A stretch of 64,000 nucleotides of DNA, from the NCBI GenBank assembly GCA_023213235.1, contig CP096137.1:2404908-2468907 (forward strand), read 5' to 3'. Numbering within the stretch: position 1 is the stretch's first letter; every line of letters starts with the position of its first letter. Source of the stretch: Elusimicrobiota bacterium (GTDB lineage Bacteria; Elusimicrobiota; Elusimicrobia; UBA1565; UBA9628). Below, piece after piece: positions 9,666 through 19,435 of this stretch. Below the pieces are notes generated by a model that saw only the letters and a program-made list of their open reading frames with translations, did no database searches and was not told the DNA's origin. The translations under genes and the position numbers were made by a program.

Positions 9666-9742
9666 GGTGTCAGGCCTAACGATTAACGATTCTCTCCGGA
9701 TGCGTTCCGCGGGGAGAATCGTTAATCGTTAGGCCTGACACC
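9666..9742. repeat. Long perfect inverted repeat between convergent genes (GGTGTCAGGCC family, copy 1)
   Basis: Arms 9666-9694 and 9714-9742 are perfectly complementary over 29 bases around a 19-base loop. The outermost 11 bases read GGTGTCAGGCC and are shared with the hairpin at 16226-16304, while the inner parts differ. It lies between the thiolase stop and the stop of the minus-strand PorV-like gene, so a bidirectional terminator is likely. There is no clear T tract. Confidence 0.8.
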
Positions 9743-9750
9743 CTCTAACG

Positions 9751-10726
9751 TTAGAACCGGAACGCGATCGTGATGCGGTTCGTCGAACCGAGATCCCCGA
9801 AGGGGATCCAGGCGTAGTCGATGCGCAGGGCGGAGAAGTCGAAGCCGGCACCGGCGGAGAAGCCGGCGAAGCCCTCGACGCCGCGCGCGCGGTTCTGGTC
9901 GTAGCCGCCGCGCAGGGCGACGGCCCACGGCTTCTTCGAGCCGGCCTTCGACGCGGGGATGCGGCCTTCGACGCCCATCGAGACGTAGGGGTCGGCGTCG
10001 ACGGGCATATTGATGTCGAGCCCCGCGTCGACCTGGGGGAGACGCGCCACACCGCGCCGCCGCGCAGGCGCGCGGGCAGGGGATCGGACTCCGAGCCGAG
10101 CTTGAGCGGCGGGCCGATATTGGAGAGCGAGGCGCCGACGTCCAACTCGCCGTCGCCGAGGTCGGCGACATGCTTGGCGGTCAATCCGAAGTCGAGCGCG
10201 GCCGTCGTGCCGCTGCGGTCGTCGAGCGAGGAGCGGATCAGCTTGAAGCCGCCGCCGACGGCGAACGTCCCGCCGAGGCGCCGCGCGTACCAGCCCGCGA
10301 GCGCGAGGTCGCTCGGGGTGAACTTGCCCGTCGCGTCGCCGACCGGAGAGTAGCGCGTCTGCGCCCCCTGCGACGCGTAGACGAGCCCCGCGCCGAAAGC
10401 GCCGGCCGCGCCGAGCGGCCGCGCGTAGGCGGCGGAGCCGGAGTACGCGGACTCGAGCAAGGCGGCGTATTCGAGCGCGGCCTCGCTCGGAGACTCCGGG
10501 GTGAAGCGGGCGAGGGAGGCGGGGTTCAGGAACGCGGCCTCGGCGCCGGAGGCGCCCGCGGCGCTCACGCCGCCCAGGGCCGCCGAGCGCGCGCCGCCGG
10601 GAGACTTCAGGAAGCCCGCGGAAGTCGTGCCGGCCGCGCGCGAGGAGAACTTGCCGTCGGGAAAAAACCGGCGCGGGCGGACGTCGCGGCGAGGAGGATC
10701 GCCGCGAGGACGCCTAGACCGGCCAG
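9751..10726 (-). CDS. PorV/PorQ-like outer-membrane beta-barrel protein, two frameshifts
   Basis: After repair it has a hydrophobic signal segment (VLAAILLAATSARA), then the family signature SAALGGVSAAGASG and AAFLNPASLARF, in which NPA follows a Gly/Ala-rich stretch, and then repeating amphipathic strands. It ends in RIAFRF-like alternation with a terminal aromatic (ITIAFRF). Frames change near 10034 (+ strand GGGGG) and 10660 (+ strand GGG). Adding one G at each restores the frame. No ATG or GTG fits the extreme 5' end, so the start is uncertain and the gene may overlap the upstream gene. PorV-type barrels usually escort exported surface proteins. A second one lies at 45051-46038. Confidence 0.72.
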
Positions 10727-11574
10727 ACCGGCCCTCGCCGCGGCTTCTCCTCGGGAGCGGGAGCCTCCGGCTCCTTGGGCACGCCCATGGCGGCGCCGAG
10801 CTCGAGGCGGATCGTCGCGTCGGGAGAAAGGGTTTCGGTTTTCGGCGCGGGCGCCGGCTCCGGCTTGAGCTCGATCTTGGGCTCGGCCTTGGGCTCGGGT
10901 TCCGCGGCCTTCGGCTCCGGCGCGACGAGGCCGGCGAGCTCGACGTCCGGGGCCGCGGCGGGCGCGGGGGCGGGGGCCGGTGCGGGCTCGGTCTTCGGCG
11001 CGGCGACGGGCTCCTTGCGCACCTTCTTCGGCGCCGGCTCGGCGGCCGGGGCCGCGGCGACGGCGGCGGGCGCGGCCGCGGCCGTCTTCATCGACTCGAC
11101 GGCGCGCGTGAGCTCGGCGAGACGCTCGATGAGCGCTTCGTCCCGCGTGGAGACGGCGCCGAGTTCGTCGTCAACCCTCTTGGCCAGCTTGCGCACGTCG
11201 TCGTGCAGGTTCGAGAGCTCGCCCTTGATGTTCTGCAGGTACACGACCGCGGGGCTGATGCCGCCGGTGGTGTTCGCCGGATCCTTGCGGCGATCGGGGC
11301 CCGCGTATTCGCCGGGCTTGGTGTCCGGCTCGGCGGCGCGGGGCTTGGTCTCCTCGTGAGCCTTGACCTTGGCGGCGGGGGCGGACTCCTCGGGGACGTA
11401 GACGGGACGGATCTGGGCCGGCGCCGATGACTCGGCTTCCTTATCAGGCTCGCCGGCGTCGGCGGCCTCGGAGGCGAGGCGGTACTGGCCGAGAAGGAAG
11501 AAGAACAGGACACCGCTCACCGCGAGCCCCGCCGACGATATGTAGAACCACCCGTCCGTCCAGAGTCCCATCAT
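10714..11574 (-). CDS. Membrane-anchored Ala/Pro/Glu-rich protein with coiled coil
   Basis: A 286-residue protein of unknown function. Residues about 5-27 form one transmembrane segment (YISSAGLAVSGVLFFFLLG). A short linker follows, then a coiled-coil-like region near residues 105-155 with LSNLHDDVRKLAKRVDDEL and RLAELTRAVESM, and then a long low-complexity tail of Ala, Pro, Glu and Lys. The tail resembles periplasm-spanning proteins such as TonB, but no TonB C-terminal domain is seen. It is upstream of, and probably overlaps, the PorV-like gene, so it may belong to the same envelope function. A TACCAT box lies nine bases before the first ATG. Confidence 0.65.
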   Translation of the reverse strand: MMGLWTDGWFYISSAGLAVSGVLFFFLLGQYRLASEAADAGEPDKEAESSAPAQIRPVYVPEESAPAAKVKAHEETKPRAAEPDTKPGEYAGPDRRKDPANTTGGISPAVVYLQNIKGELSNLHDDVRKLAKRVDDELGAVSTRDEALIERLAELTRAVESMKTAAAAPAAVAAAPAAEPAPKKVRKEPVAAPKTEPAPAPAPAPAAAPDVELAGLVAPEPKAAEPEPKAEPKIELKPEPAPAPKTETLSPDATIRLELGAAMGVPKEPEAPAPEEKPRRGPVWPV

Positions 11575-11621
11575 AGTGGCGAAATGGTAGCAGATTCAGG
11601 ACAAGCGGGCGCACGAAGAAG

Positions 11622-11627
11622 TATAAT
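11622..11627 (+). promoter_or_regulatory. -10 element (TATAAT) of the PPTase gene
   Basis: A consensus TATAAT ends seven bases before the ATG at 11635, predicting a leaderless transcript. A weak -35 candidate (AGGACA) lies about 19 bases upstream. Confidence 0.6.
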
Positions 11628-11634
11628 AGACGGG

Positions 11635-12314
11635 ATGACGGACCGCCCTCCGTACCGCCTCGCCTTCTGTCCCCGCGCCGAGGCCGAAAAATCCTCTCCG
11701 ATCCCGCCCTGCTCGGCGCGCGCCTGAGCCCGGACGAGGCGGCGGAACTCGCCGCCCTGCCGGAGCGCCGGCGCCTGGACCGCCTCGCGGGACGCCTGGC
11801 CGCCAAGCGCGCCCTGATCGCCCATTTCGCCTCCGAGCACGGCTGGGAGGCCGAGGCGCCCGAGCTGACGATCTCCAACGACGACGCGGGCCGGCCCGCC
11901 CTGCGACTGCCGAAGGGCGCGCCCGCGCCGGTCCCGTCCTTCTCGATCTCGCACTGCGCCCAGGGAGGCGCCGCAGCGGTCGCCGCACCGGGCCGCTTCG
12001 TCGGCGTCGACGTGGAGACGATCGTCCCACGTCCGTCCGAAGTGATCGCCTTCGTCGCCGGGCCCGGAGAGCTTCCGGCGGGGCCGTCCGACCCGGAGGC
12101 GCAGGCGCGCCTCTGGACCGCGAAGGAGGCCGTGCTCAAGATGCTCGGCCTCGGCCTCGACGCCGACGCGAAGGCCGTGCGACCCGAGGCCGACGGCGCC
12201 GCGCTGACGGGCAAGCCCGCCTCGGCGTGGAAGAAGCTGGGCTCGCCGCGTCTGCGGCTCGACTACGACGGGGTCGACGGCGCCCGCATCGCCGTCGCCT
12301 ACACGGGAGACTGA
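11635..12314 (+). CDS. 4'-phosphopantetheinyl transferase (Sfp/holo-ACP synthase superfamily), one frameshift
   Basis: This enzyme moves phosphopantetheine from CoA to a carrier-protein serine. The repaired product is about 226 residues. It contains GRLAAKRALIAHF, the Mg-binding FVGVDVETI and WTAKEAVLKMLGLGL, which is the WxxKEAxxK signature of the superfamily. The frame breaks near 11687 in GAAAAAT. Adding one base (G or A, not decidable) gives a continuous product through KILSDPALLGARLSPDEAAEL. A TATAAT seven bases before the ATG fixes the start. The next gene, an acyl-CoA carboxylase subunit, starts seven bases after its stop. The carrier protein served is not in the window. Confidence 0.8.
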
Positions 12315-12320
12315 CCCACT

Positions 12321-13918
12321 ATGGCCGAAAAAGAAGCCGTGAAGAACCAGAAGGGCCCGCGGCCGGTCGCCGCGAGCGTCGTCAAGCTGCGCGCGGCCGT
12401 CGACAAGGCCGCCGCCGGCGGCGGACCCCAGCGCGTCGAGGCGCAGAAGGCGCGCGGCAAGTTCACCGCCCGCGAGCGCATCCACTACCTGCTCGACGAA
12501 GGCACCTTCCAGGAGCTCGACCTGCTCGTCTCCACGCGGGCGACGGACTTCGGCCTCAAGGACAAGGACATCCCCGGCGACGGCGTGATCACCGGCTTCG
12601 GCCAGATCAACGGACGGGAAGTCTGCGTGTACGCGCAGGACTTCACGGTGCTCGGCGGCTCGCTCGGCCTGGCCCACGCCAAGAAGATCGCCAAGGTGAT
12701 GGACCTCGCCTACGAGAACCGCGTGCCCGTCATCGGCCTGCTCGACTCCGGCGGCGCTCGCATCCAGGAAGGCGTCGATTCCCTCGACGGCTACGCCGAG
12801 ATCTTCCAGCGCAACGTGAAGTGCTCCGGCGTGATCCCGCAGATCTCCGTCATCCTCGGGCCGTGCGCCGGCGGCGCCGTCTACTCGCCCGCGCTCACCG
12901 ACTACATCTTCATGGTCGAGGGCATCTCGCAGATGTTCGTGACCGGCCCCGACGTCGTGAAGGCGGCGACGGGGAGGAAGTGACCTTCGACGGCCTCGGC
13001 GGCGCCGACGCGCACACCTCCAAGTCCGGCGTCTGCCACTTCGTCGCGAAGTCCGAGCCCGACTGCTTCCGCCAGGTGCGCGAGCTGCTGAGCTACCTGC
13101 CGCAGAACCGCTGGGAGAAGGCGCCGCGCGTGGCCAACCCCGACCCGATCCGCCGCCAGGTTCCGCTTCTCGAAAAAATGTGCGACCTCGACCCGCGTAA
13201 GTCCTACCGCGTCCACCACATCGTCTGGCAGATCGCCGACGAGCACAAGTTCTTCGAGGTGCAGGCCGCCTTCGCCAAGAACATCGTCACCGGCTTCTGC
13301 CGCATGGGCGGCGAGGTCGTCGGCGTCATCGCCAACAACCCCGGCCACGCCGCCGGCGCGCTCGACATCAACGCCTCCGACAAGGCCGCGCGCTTCATCC
13401 GTTTCCTCAACTGCTTCAACATCCCGATCCTGACCTTGGTCGACGTCCCGGGCTACTGGCCCGGCGTCACGCAGGAGCACGGCGGCATCATCCGCCACGG
13501 CGCGAAGATCCTGTTCGCGTACGCCGAGGCGACCGTGCCGAAGATCACCGTCATCTTGAGAAAGGCGTACGGCGGCGCCTACATCGCGATGAGCTCCAAG
13601 CACATGAAGGGGGACTTCAACTTCGCCCTGCCCTGCGCCGAGATCGCCGTCATGGGCCCGGCCGGCGCCGTCGAGATCCTGTACTCGCGCGAGATCGCGG
13701 CCTGCAAGACCGACGCCGACAAGGCGGCGCTGCGCGCCAAGCTCTCCGCGGAGTACGCGGCGAAATTCGCCTCGCCCTACCAGACCGCGTCGACGGGCTC
13801 GATCGACGAGGTCATCGAGCCCTCTCAGATGCGCTACAAGGTCGTGCGCGCCCTGCGCTTCCTGAAAGACAAGCGAGTTCCGGGAACCCACGAGAACCGG
13901 GGAAATATACCGTTGTGA
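12321..13918 (+). CDS. Acyl-CoA carboxylase carboxyltransferase subunit (PccB/MmdA type), one frameshift
   Basis: A biotin-dependent carboxyltransferase of about 532 residues, fitting propionyl-/methylcrotonyl-CoA carboxylase beta or methylmalonyl-CoA decarboxylase alpha. Both crotonase-fold halves are visible. The N half has [30 protein letters not shown] and [15 protein letters not shown]. The C half has [16 protein letters not shown]-type text, [18 protein letters not shown] and [15 protein letters not shown]. The frame breaks near 12975 in GGGG, and adding one G gives [15 protein letters not shown]. Neither a biotin carboxylase nor a biotin carrier subunit is nearby, so its partner must be encoded elsewhere and the substrate is not settled. 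Confidence 0.88.
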
Positions 13919-13924
13919 ATGTGC

Positions 13925-13930
13925 TAGACT
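13925..13930 (+). promoter_or_regulatory. -10 element (TAGACT) of the response-regulator gene
   Basis: TAGACT preceded by TGC (an extended -10 form) ends seven bases before the GTG at 13938. A leaderless mRNA is predicted. Confidence 0.5.
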
Positions 13931-13937
13931 TCGCGCG

Positions 13938-14623
13938 GTGATCAAGGCTCAGATTCTCGTCGTCGAGGACCAGGCCGCCACGGCGGACCTCATTCTCGAG
14001 GTCCTCAAGGGTGAGGGCTACGAGGCCCAGACCGTCGACACCCTGACGAAGGCGCGCGCCCGCCTCAAGAAGCAGCCTCCGGAGCTCCTGCTCCTGGACC
14101 GAAACCTCCCCGACGGAGACGGCGTCGACCTTTGGCCGAGATCCGCGACGACGAGAAGCTCCAGACCCTTCCCGTCATCATCCTGACCGCCAAGAAGGAC
14201 GTCGCCGACAAGATCGCCGGCCTGCGCGTCGGAGCCGACGACTACGTCGCCAAGCCCTTCAACACCGAGGAGCTGGTGGCCCGCGTCGCCGCGATCCTGC
14301 GCCGCGCCGGCAAGGGCGAGGAGCCCGCGACCGTCGAGGCCGGCGGCATCAAGCTCGACCGCGGCTCGCGCAAGGTCTGGATCAACTCCAAGGAGACCGC
14401 GCTCTCCGCCAAGGAGTTCGACCTGCTCTGGTTCCTCGTCTACCGCAAGAACCGCGTGCTCACCCGCGACTTCCTCCTGCAGCACGTCTGGGGCTACGAT
14501 TCCGGGATCGACCTGACGACCAAGGTCATCGACGTCACGCTCTCCCACCTGCGCAACAAGATCGGCGGCGTCGCGGACAAGATCGTCGCCGTCCGCGGCT
14601 TCGGCTACCGCTTCGACGCGTAA
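13938..14623 (+). CDS. OmpR/PhoB-family response regulator, one frameshift
   Basis: A two-domain DNA-binding regulator of about 229 residues. The receiver domain has ILVVEDQ (acidic pocket), [13 protein letters not shown] with the phosphoacceptor Asp near residue 53, VIILTAKKD, and [10 protein letters not shown] with the conserved Lys. The winged-helix domain has [26 protein letters not shown] and the C-terminal [10 protein letters not shown]. The frame breaks near 14134 at CTTTGGCC. Adding one T or one G gives DGVDL(L/W)AEIRDD. No histidine kinase is adjacent, so it is an orphan here. The GTG start is supported by the TAGACT box seven bases upstream. Confidence 0.9.
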
Positions 14624-14628
14624 GCGCC

Positions 14629-16226
14629 GTGGCCGACCTCGCCGCCGAAGTCGCCCGCCGCCGCACGTTCGCGATCATCTCGCACCCCGACGCCGGCAAA
14701 ACCACGCTGACGGAAAAGCTCCTGCTCTACGGCGGAGCGATCCAGCTCGCCGGCTCGGTGACCGCGCGCAAGAACCAGAGCTCGTCGGCGTCCGACTGGA
14801 TGGAGCTCGAGCGCAAGCGCGGCATCTCGGTGAGCTCGACCGTGCTGATGTTCGACTACGAAGGGCACCGCATCAACCTCCTCGACACGCCCGGCCACAA
14901 GGACTTCTCCGAGGACACCTACCGCGTGCTGACCGCCGTCGACGCCGCCGTCATGGTCATCGACGCGGGCAAAGGCATCGAGCCGCAGACGCTCAAGCTG
15001 TTCGAGGTCTGCCGTTTGCGGGGAATCCCGATTCTGACGTTCATGAACAAGCTCGACCGCGAGACCAAGGACCTCTTGGAACTTCTCGACGAGCTCGAGA
15101 ACCAGCTCCAGCTCCATCCCTATCCCGTGAACTGGCCGATGGGCGTGGGCCAGCGCTTCAAGGGCGTCTACGACCGCACGACGAAGCAGGCGCACATGTA
15201 CGAGCGCACCGTGCGCGGCGCCTACATGGCCCCGGTGGAGGTCGCCGGCATCGAGGACCCCGCGGTCAAGGACGCGCTCGACGCCGACAGCTACCACCAC
15301 TTCGTCGAGCAGGTCGGCCTGCTCGACGCCGCCGGCGCCGGCTTCGACGCGGCCGATGCGCTGAAGGGGGAACGACACCCGTCTACTTCGGCTCCGCGGT
15401 CAACAACTTCGGCGTCCAGCTCCTGCTCGACGCCCTCATCAAGCACGCGCCCGCGCCGACGCCGCGCAAGACCTCCGGCGGCGTGATCGCGCCCACGCGC
15501 GACTCGTTTTCGGGCTTCGTGTTCAAGATCCAAGGGAACATGGACCCCAAGCACCGCGACCGCGTGGCCTTCATACGGGTCGTCTCGGGAAAATTCACCC
15601 GGGACCTGTCCGTGACCCACTCGCGCACCGGGCGATCGTTCCGCTTGGCGAACGCCCACAAGATTTTCGGCCGCGACCGCGAGATCATCGAAGAAGCTTA
15701 CGCCGGAGACGTCATCGGCCTCGTCGGCTACTCCGAGTTCGGCATCGGCGACACCCTCGCGGAGGACCCCAAGGTCCTCTACGACGAAATCCCGCGCTTC
15801 GCGCCCGAGTGCTTCGCGCGCATCTCCAACCCGAACCCCGCGAAGTACAAGCCGTTCGAGAAAGGCCTCGAGCAGCTGCTGCGAGAAGGCGTCGTGCGGG
15901 CTCTCGTCCCGCGCGATCGCGGCGACGCCAAGACGACCTTGCTCGCCGCCGTCGGCCCGCTCCAGTTCGAGGTCGCGCAGTTCCGCCTGCAGTCCGAGTA
16001 CGGCGTCGAGTCCCGCCTCGAGCCCATGTCCTGGACGCTCGCGCGCTGGATCGGCCCCGCGACCAAGCCCGGCGCGCTCGACGCCGCCGTGATGCCGATG
16101 AACTCCGCGCGCGTCAAGGACGAGGACGGCAACGAGATGATCCTGCTGCCGACGCCGTGGTCCCTTCAGTACTTCGCCGAGAAGCACCCCGACATCGAGC
16201 TGCTGCGGCTCCCGCCCAAGCGCTGA
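14629..16226 (+). CDS. prfC: Peptide chain release factor 3, one frameshift
   Basis: RF3 is a GTPase that recycles RF1 and RF2 from the ribosome after peptide release. The about 532-residue product starts at a GTG. It shows the P-loop [16 protein letters not shown], the switch region [31 protein letters not shown] and the guanine-binding NKLDRE. Family-specific later motifs include [11 protein letters not shown] and [11 protein letters not shown]. The frame breaks near 15370 in AAGGGGGAACG, and adding one G gives [17 protein letters not shown]. The stop codon touches the long hairpin at 16226-16304. Confidence 0.93.
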
Positions 16227-16304
16227 GGTGTCAGGCCGTCAGATTTCCTGATTCGCTACTCGTCGGATTTCCAGCGAATCAGGAAATCTGACGGCCTGAC
16301 ACCT
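16226..16304. repeat. Long perfect inverted repeat between convergent genes (GGTGTCAGGCC family, copy 2)
   Basis: Arms 16226-16257 and 16273-16304 are perfectly complementary over 32 bases with a 15-base loop. It begins on the last base of the prfC stop and ends within the stop codon of the opposing gene. Its outer bases match copy 1 at 9666-9742 (GGTGTCAGGCC) but its inner stem is unrelated. Likely roles are bidirectional terminator or REP-like mobile palindrome. Confidence 0.8.
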
Positions 16305-16788
16305 ACTTTGCGGGGATCGGGGCTTCGAACTTCAGCAGGTCGCCGGGCTTGAGGGCGCGGCGGTCGGCCTCGCCGGCGGCGAGCTCGAGGACGAACTGGC
16401 CGCGGCCGGCGGCGGTGGCGACCTTGTCGTCGGGGGTGTCGACGGTGGAGGCCGGCAGTCTCTCATGGATCACCGTGATCCTCTTGTCCGCGCCGATCCA
16501 GATGATGTCGAGCGGAACGAGCGTGTTCTTCATCCAGAAGCCGAGGTGCATGTCCTGGGGGAACGCGAACAGCATGCCGTAGTCGCGCGGCATCTTCCGC
16601 ACGCACATGAGGCCGATCTCGCGCGTCGCGGGCGTATCGACGAGGTCGATCTTGACCTTCTTGCCGTCGGGCATGGTCATCGCGATCTTCTTCGCGGCGG
16701 GGACCTTCTGAGGCTCGCACTTCTTCGCGGCGGGGGCGGCGGCGCAGGCGGGAGCGGCCAGGAGCAGCAGAAGCGCGAGCGTTCTCAT
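16303..16788 (-). CDS. Exported DUF192 family protein
   Basis: A 161-residue protein that begins with a signal peptide (MRTLALLLLLAAPACAAA), possibly a lipoprotein because LLAAPAC resembles a lipobox. The rest is the DUF192 fold: RKMPRDYGMLFAFP, the hallmark GFWMKNTLVPLDIIWIG near residues 90-110, and AGRGQFVLELAAGEADR near the end. The family is small, often exported, and without a firm biochemical role. Its ATG overlaps the stop of the upstream hydrolase-like gene as ATGA, so the two are probably co-translated. The stop lies inside the hairpin. Confidence 0.88.
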   Translation of the reverse strand: MRTLALLLLLAAPACAAAPAAKKCEPQKVPAAKKIAMTMPDGKKVKIDLVDTPATREIGLMCVRKMPRDYGMLFAFPQDMHLGFWMKNTLVPLDIIWIGADKRITVIHERLPASTVDTPDDKVATAAGRGQFVLELAAGEADRRALKPGDLLKFEAPIPAK

Positions 16789-18312
16789 TTCTTCTCCGAG
16801 TTCTTGTCCTTCACGTAGCGCGACAGCGCGGCGGCCTCTTCGGCCCACGGCTTCGTGCCCCACGGGCCGAGCCGGCCCCACAGCAGGCGGGCGATGTCAT
16901 GATAGAAAATTCCGGCGGCGGGCCCGTCGGCGTAGACCTCGTCGACCGCCAGGCGCATGCGCCGGCCGAATTCCTTCGGTCCCGCCTCGTCCTTTTGATG
17001 AAGGCCCCAATCGAAGATGTTCCCGGGCATGAGCTGGACGTCCCCGCGATGGACGTAATCGTGCCAGCTCTTGACCATCGCGGCGTACTGCGGCTTGTCG
17101 GCCTCGTAGAACATGAGGGCGTCGATGTCGACGCCGGCGTCGTTCATCATCACGGGATCCTGGCCGTGGTGCCAACCCTTGTCCCACGTGAGCGTGAACG
17201 CCCACAAGGGTTTGCCGCCGAGCCGTTCCTTGACGTCCTTGACGATGAGCGCGACGCGGCGCGCGCGCCACCACTGCCAGGCGTCGACGAAGTTCTCGTC
17301 GCGGCGCATGATCTTCTTGCGCGCGAGCCAGGTCATGCGCTCGTCGCGCGAGAGCCTGCGCCATTCGGGGGGACGACGACGCCGGGCATTTCGGCGACGA
17401 AGTCGTCGACGAGTTCATAGCCGCCGAGCGCGTTTCGAATATAGTCGAGGCCGACCCAGTCGACGTTCGGATCGTCGGCGTAGGGTTTGAGGAAAGCGAC
17501 GACGTCGTCGACGCGCTTGCGGTCGCGGATCGAGATCGCGCGGGTCTGAACGGGCTTGCCGTCTTTGATTTCCAAGCCGTACTCGTAGCCCGGCAGCGGC
17601 TTGTTCGACATCGTCAGCGACACCATCGCGTAGACGCCGAACTTGAGCCCGCGCGCGCGGCACTCCGCGGCGACCTTCGGGATCATGTCGAGGTTCGTCT
17701 TCATCCAGACCTCGTCGGGTCCGAGGCCCGGCGTCTGCCCGCCGAGCATCCAGAACGCGTCGCCGCCGAGGGCCTTCGTCCAATCGAGCAGGCCGCGCCA
17801 GTCGGTCTGGACGCCGTCGGGCCCCTTGATTTTCATCGCCTTGAGCGGCGTCACGCTCTCGAGCGACGCGACGACGAGCCCTTTCTGCATCGGCAGCGGC
17901 TTGCGCCGCGAGATCGTGAACGGAACGACGCGCAGGCGCGCCGCCAGCTCGGGCCGCCCCAGAAGCGCGGGCACGTAGCGCCCCGGCGGGGCGTTCCACG
18001 GCACGGGCCAGCGCGCCGTCCAACGCCCCGGCGCGAGCTTCACGGCCGCCATCTCCCGGATGCCGGCGATCGTCGTGACGGGCTGCGTGCCGCGCAGAAC
18101 GACGAAGCGCGGAGCCGCGGCGGCGAAGGACTCATCCAAGGCGCGGTCGCCATTCGTGAGCGAGAGCTCGACGATGTCGTAATGAAGGTGATCGGCCTTG
18201 GAGGCCGACAGCGTGAGCCCCGCGGGGCGCCGCCGGAGTTCAAACGGCGAAGGCCGAAGACGACTGCATACAGAGCCGCGATCGAAAGGAACAGCGCGAA
18301 GCCGCGTCGCAT
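16785..18312 (-). CDS. Exported or anchored TIM-barrel hydrolase-like protein, two frameshifts
   Basis: A repaired product of about 509 residues. An N-terminal membrane or signal segment (FALFLSIAALYAVVFGL) is followed by a beta-rich domain (about residues 30-150, ending WNAPPGRYVPALLGRPE). The larger C-terminal part looks like a TIM barrel, with GLKFGVYAMVSLTM, VDWVGLDYIRNALGGYE, LWAFTLTWDKGWHHGQD and GVDIDALMFYEADKP. Acidic residues at strand ends suggest a glycoside hydrolase-like active site, but I do not recognise the family. Frames change near 17365 (+ strand GGGGGG) and 18227 (+ strand GGGG), and one G at each restores them. The start ATG at 18312 has a TAGTAT box eight bases upstream. 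Confidence 0.6.
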
Positions 18313-18320
18313 GGGGGGAC

Positions 18321-18326
18321 ATACTA
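18321..18326 (-). promoter_or_regulatory. -10 element (TAGTAT) of the minus-strand hydrolase-like gene
   Basis: On the minus strand TAGTAT ends eight bases before the ATG at 18312. The intervening run of Gs (C on the sense strand) may itself have lost a base. Confidence 0.45.
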
Positions 18327-18335
18327 CTGATAATC

Positions 18336-18354
18336 ACTGTTTCCTGGAAACAGT
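18336..18354. promoter_or_regulatory. 19-bp palindrome, candidate operator in divergent promoter region
   Basis: ACTGTTTCC-T-GGAAACAGT is perfectly palindromic with 9-base arms. It sits just upstream of the minus-strand TAGTAT box and would overlap the -35 zone. This is a typical place for a dimeric repressor. The two divergent genes start at 18312 and 18449. Confidence 0.5.
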
Positions 18355-18436
18355 CCCCGCAAAGCCGTCCGGCCGTAGGCCGAAAAGCCGACACGTATTC
18401 ACCCAAAGGGCCCATTTGTATTCTCGAAGAGATTGA

Positions 18437-18442
18437 TAGCAT
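18437..18442 (+). promoter_or_regulatory. -10 element (TAGCAT) of the HEVAH protein gene
   Basis: TAGCAT ends six bases before the ATG at 18449. A TTGTAT hexamer lies about 15 bases further upstream as a possible -35. Confidence 0.45.
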
Positions 18443-18448
18443 CGAAAA

Positions 18449-19423
18449 ATGGTTCTCGCGGCGGTAATCCATTCGTTGTCGTTGTTGTCCCACTGCGCCG
18501 TCATCACGGCGCCGAAGGCGCCCATACATGTGGGACCGCTGTCAGCTCCGCCGTCGCCGGCCTCCGCTTCGATTCTCAAAACGTTGCCGTTAGCCGCTCC
18601 GTTTCCGTTATCGTCCCTGGCTCCGGTCCCCGCCGCTCCGCAGGCCCTCACGGCGGCTCCGTTGTTGGCCGCCGCGATCGACCCCAAATCCACCGGCGAG
18701 ACGAGCGCCGCCGCCGGCGAGAAGCTCACCGCCCTCCTGCAGGGCACCCTCTCGCCCGCGTGAAGGCCTCCGAGCCGGTCGCGAACGTGATCCACCTGAC
18801 CTTCCCGTCCCAGCGCCTGCTCGCGAGCACGATGCTCCGCTACCAGGAAACCTACGAGTCGCCGAAGTACCGCAACAAGCCGTTCACGCTCGAAGAATTC
18901 AAGGCCTGGTACAAGACCACCAAGCCCCACGGCCGCTTCACCTATTACAAGGACTGGGACGGCTTCAACATCCCGTCCCGCATCCTCCGCCGTTTCGACA
19001 AGGGCGAATTCGACCCGCTCGACCCCAATGAAAAGGCGCTGCTCGTGCTGTTGCGCGGGGGAAAAGACCGGTTCTACCTGATCGCGACCTCCGGCCGCGA
19101 CGTGGACAAGGCCGTGCTCCGTCACGAGGTCGCGCACGGGCTCTGGTACACCCGCCCCGACTACCGGCGCCGCGCGAAGGCTCTGCTGAAGACCGTCGAC
19201 CTCGCGCCCGTCTACGCGATGCTCGAGCGCCTCGGCTACCACCGCTCGGTGTGGCTCGACGAGGCTCACGCCTGGATCGGCGACGGCGCGCGCGCTGCGC
19301 GGCGCCGGCCTGCGCGACCCGCGGCCCTACCGCGAGGCGAAGAAGAAGCTTCTGGCGCTGCAAAAAGAATACGTTTCCGGGGTTTTTAGTATACTCGCAA
19401 CGACGTCGACACCTTCCTATTAG
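18449..19423 (+). CDS. Secreted metallopeptidase-like protein of unrecognised family (HEVAH), two frame changes
   Basis: The N-terminus is a hydrophobic, Ala/Pro-rich signal-like region (residues 1-90). A conserved-looking domain follows: [17 protein letters not shown], then [18 protein letters not shown], then [18 protein letters not shown], an HExxH zinc-site motif, then WLDEAHAWI. The frame changes near 18748 (GGG, one G restores [14 protein letters not shown]). It changes again near 19290 in a GC-repeat, where two bases appear missing, giving a C-terminus that ends [15 protein letters not shown] and stops at 19423. The Lrp-like gene starts 12 bases later. I infer a secreted zinc hydrolase and know of no characterised relative. 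Confidence 0.55.
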
Positions 19424-19435
19424 GAGCAAGACGAC

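Noticed and set aside
9666-16304. Hairpins considered as integron attC sites
   Set aside because: They are perfectly symmetric, lack the unpaired bases and the simple/core sites of attC, lie between convergent housekeeping genes, and no integrase is present.
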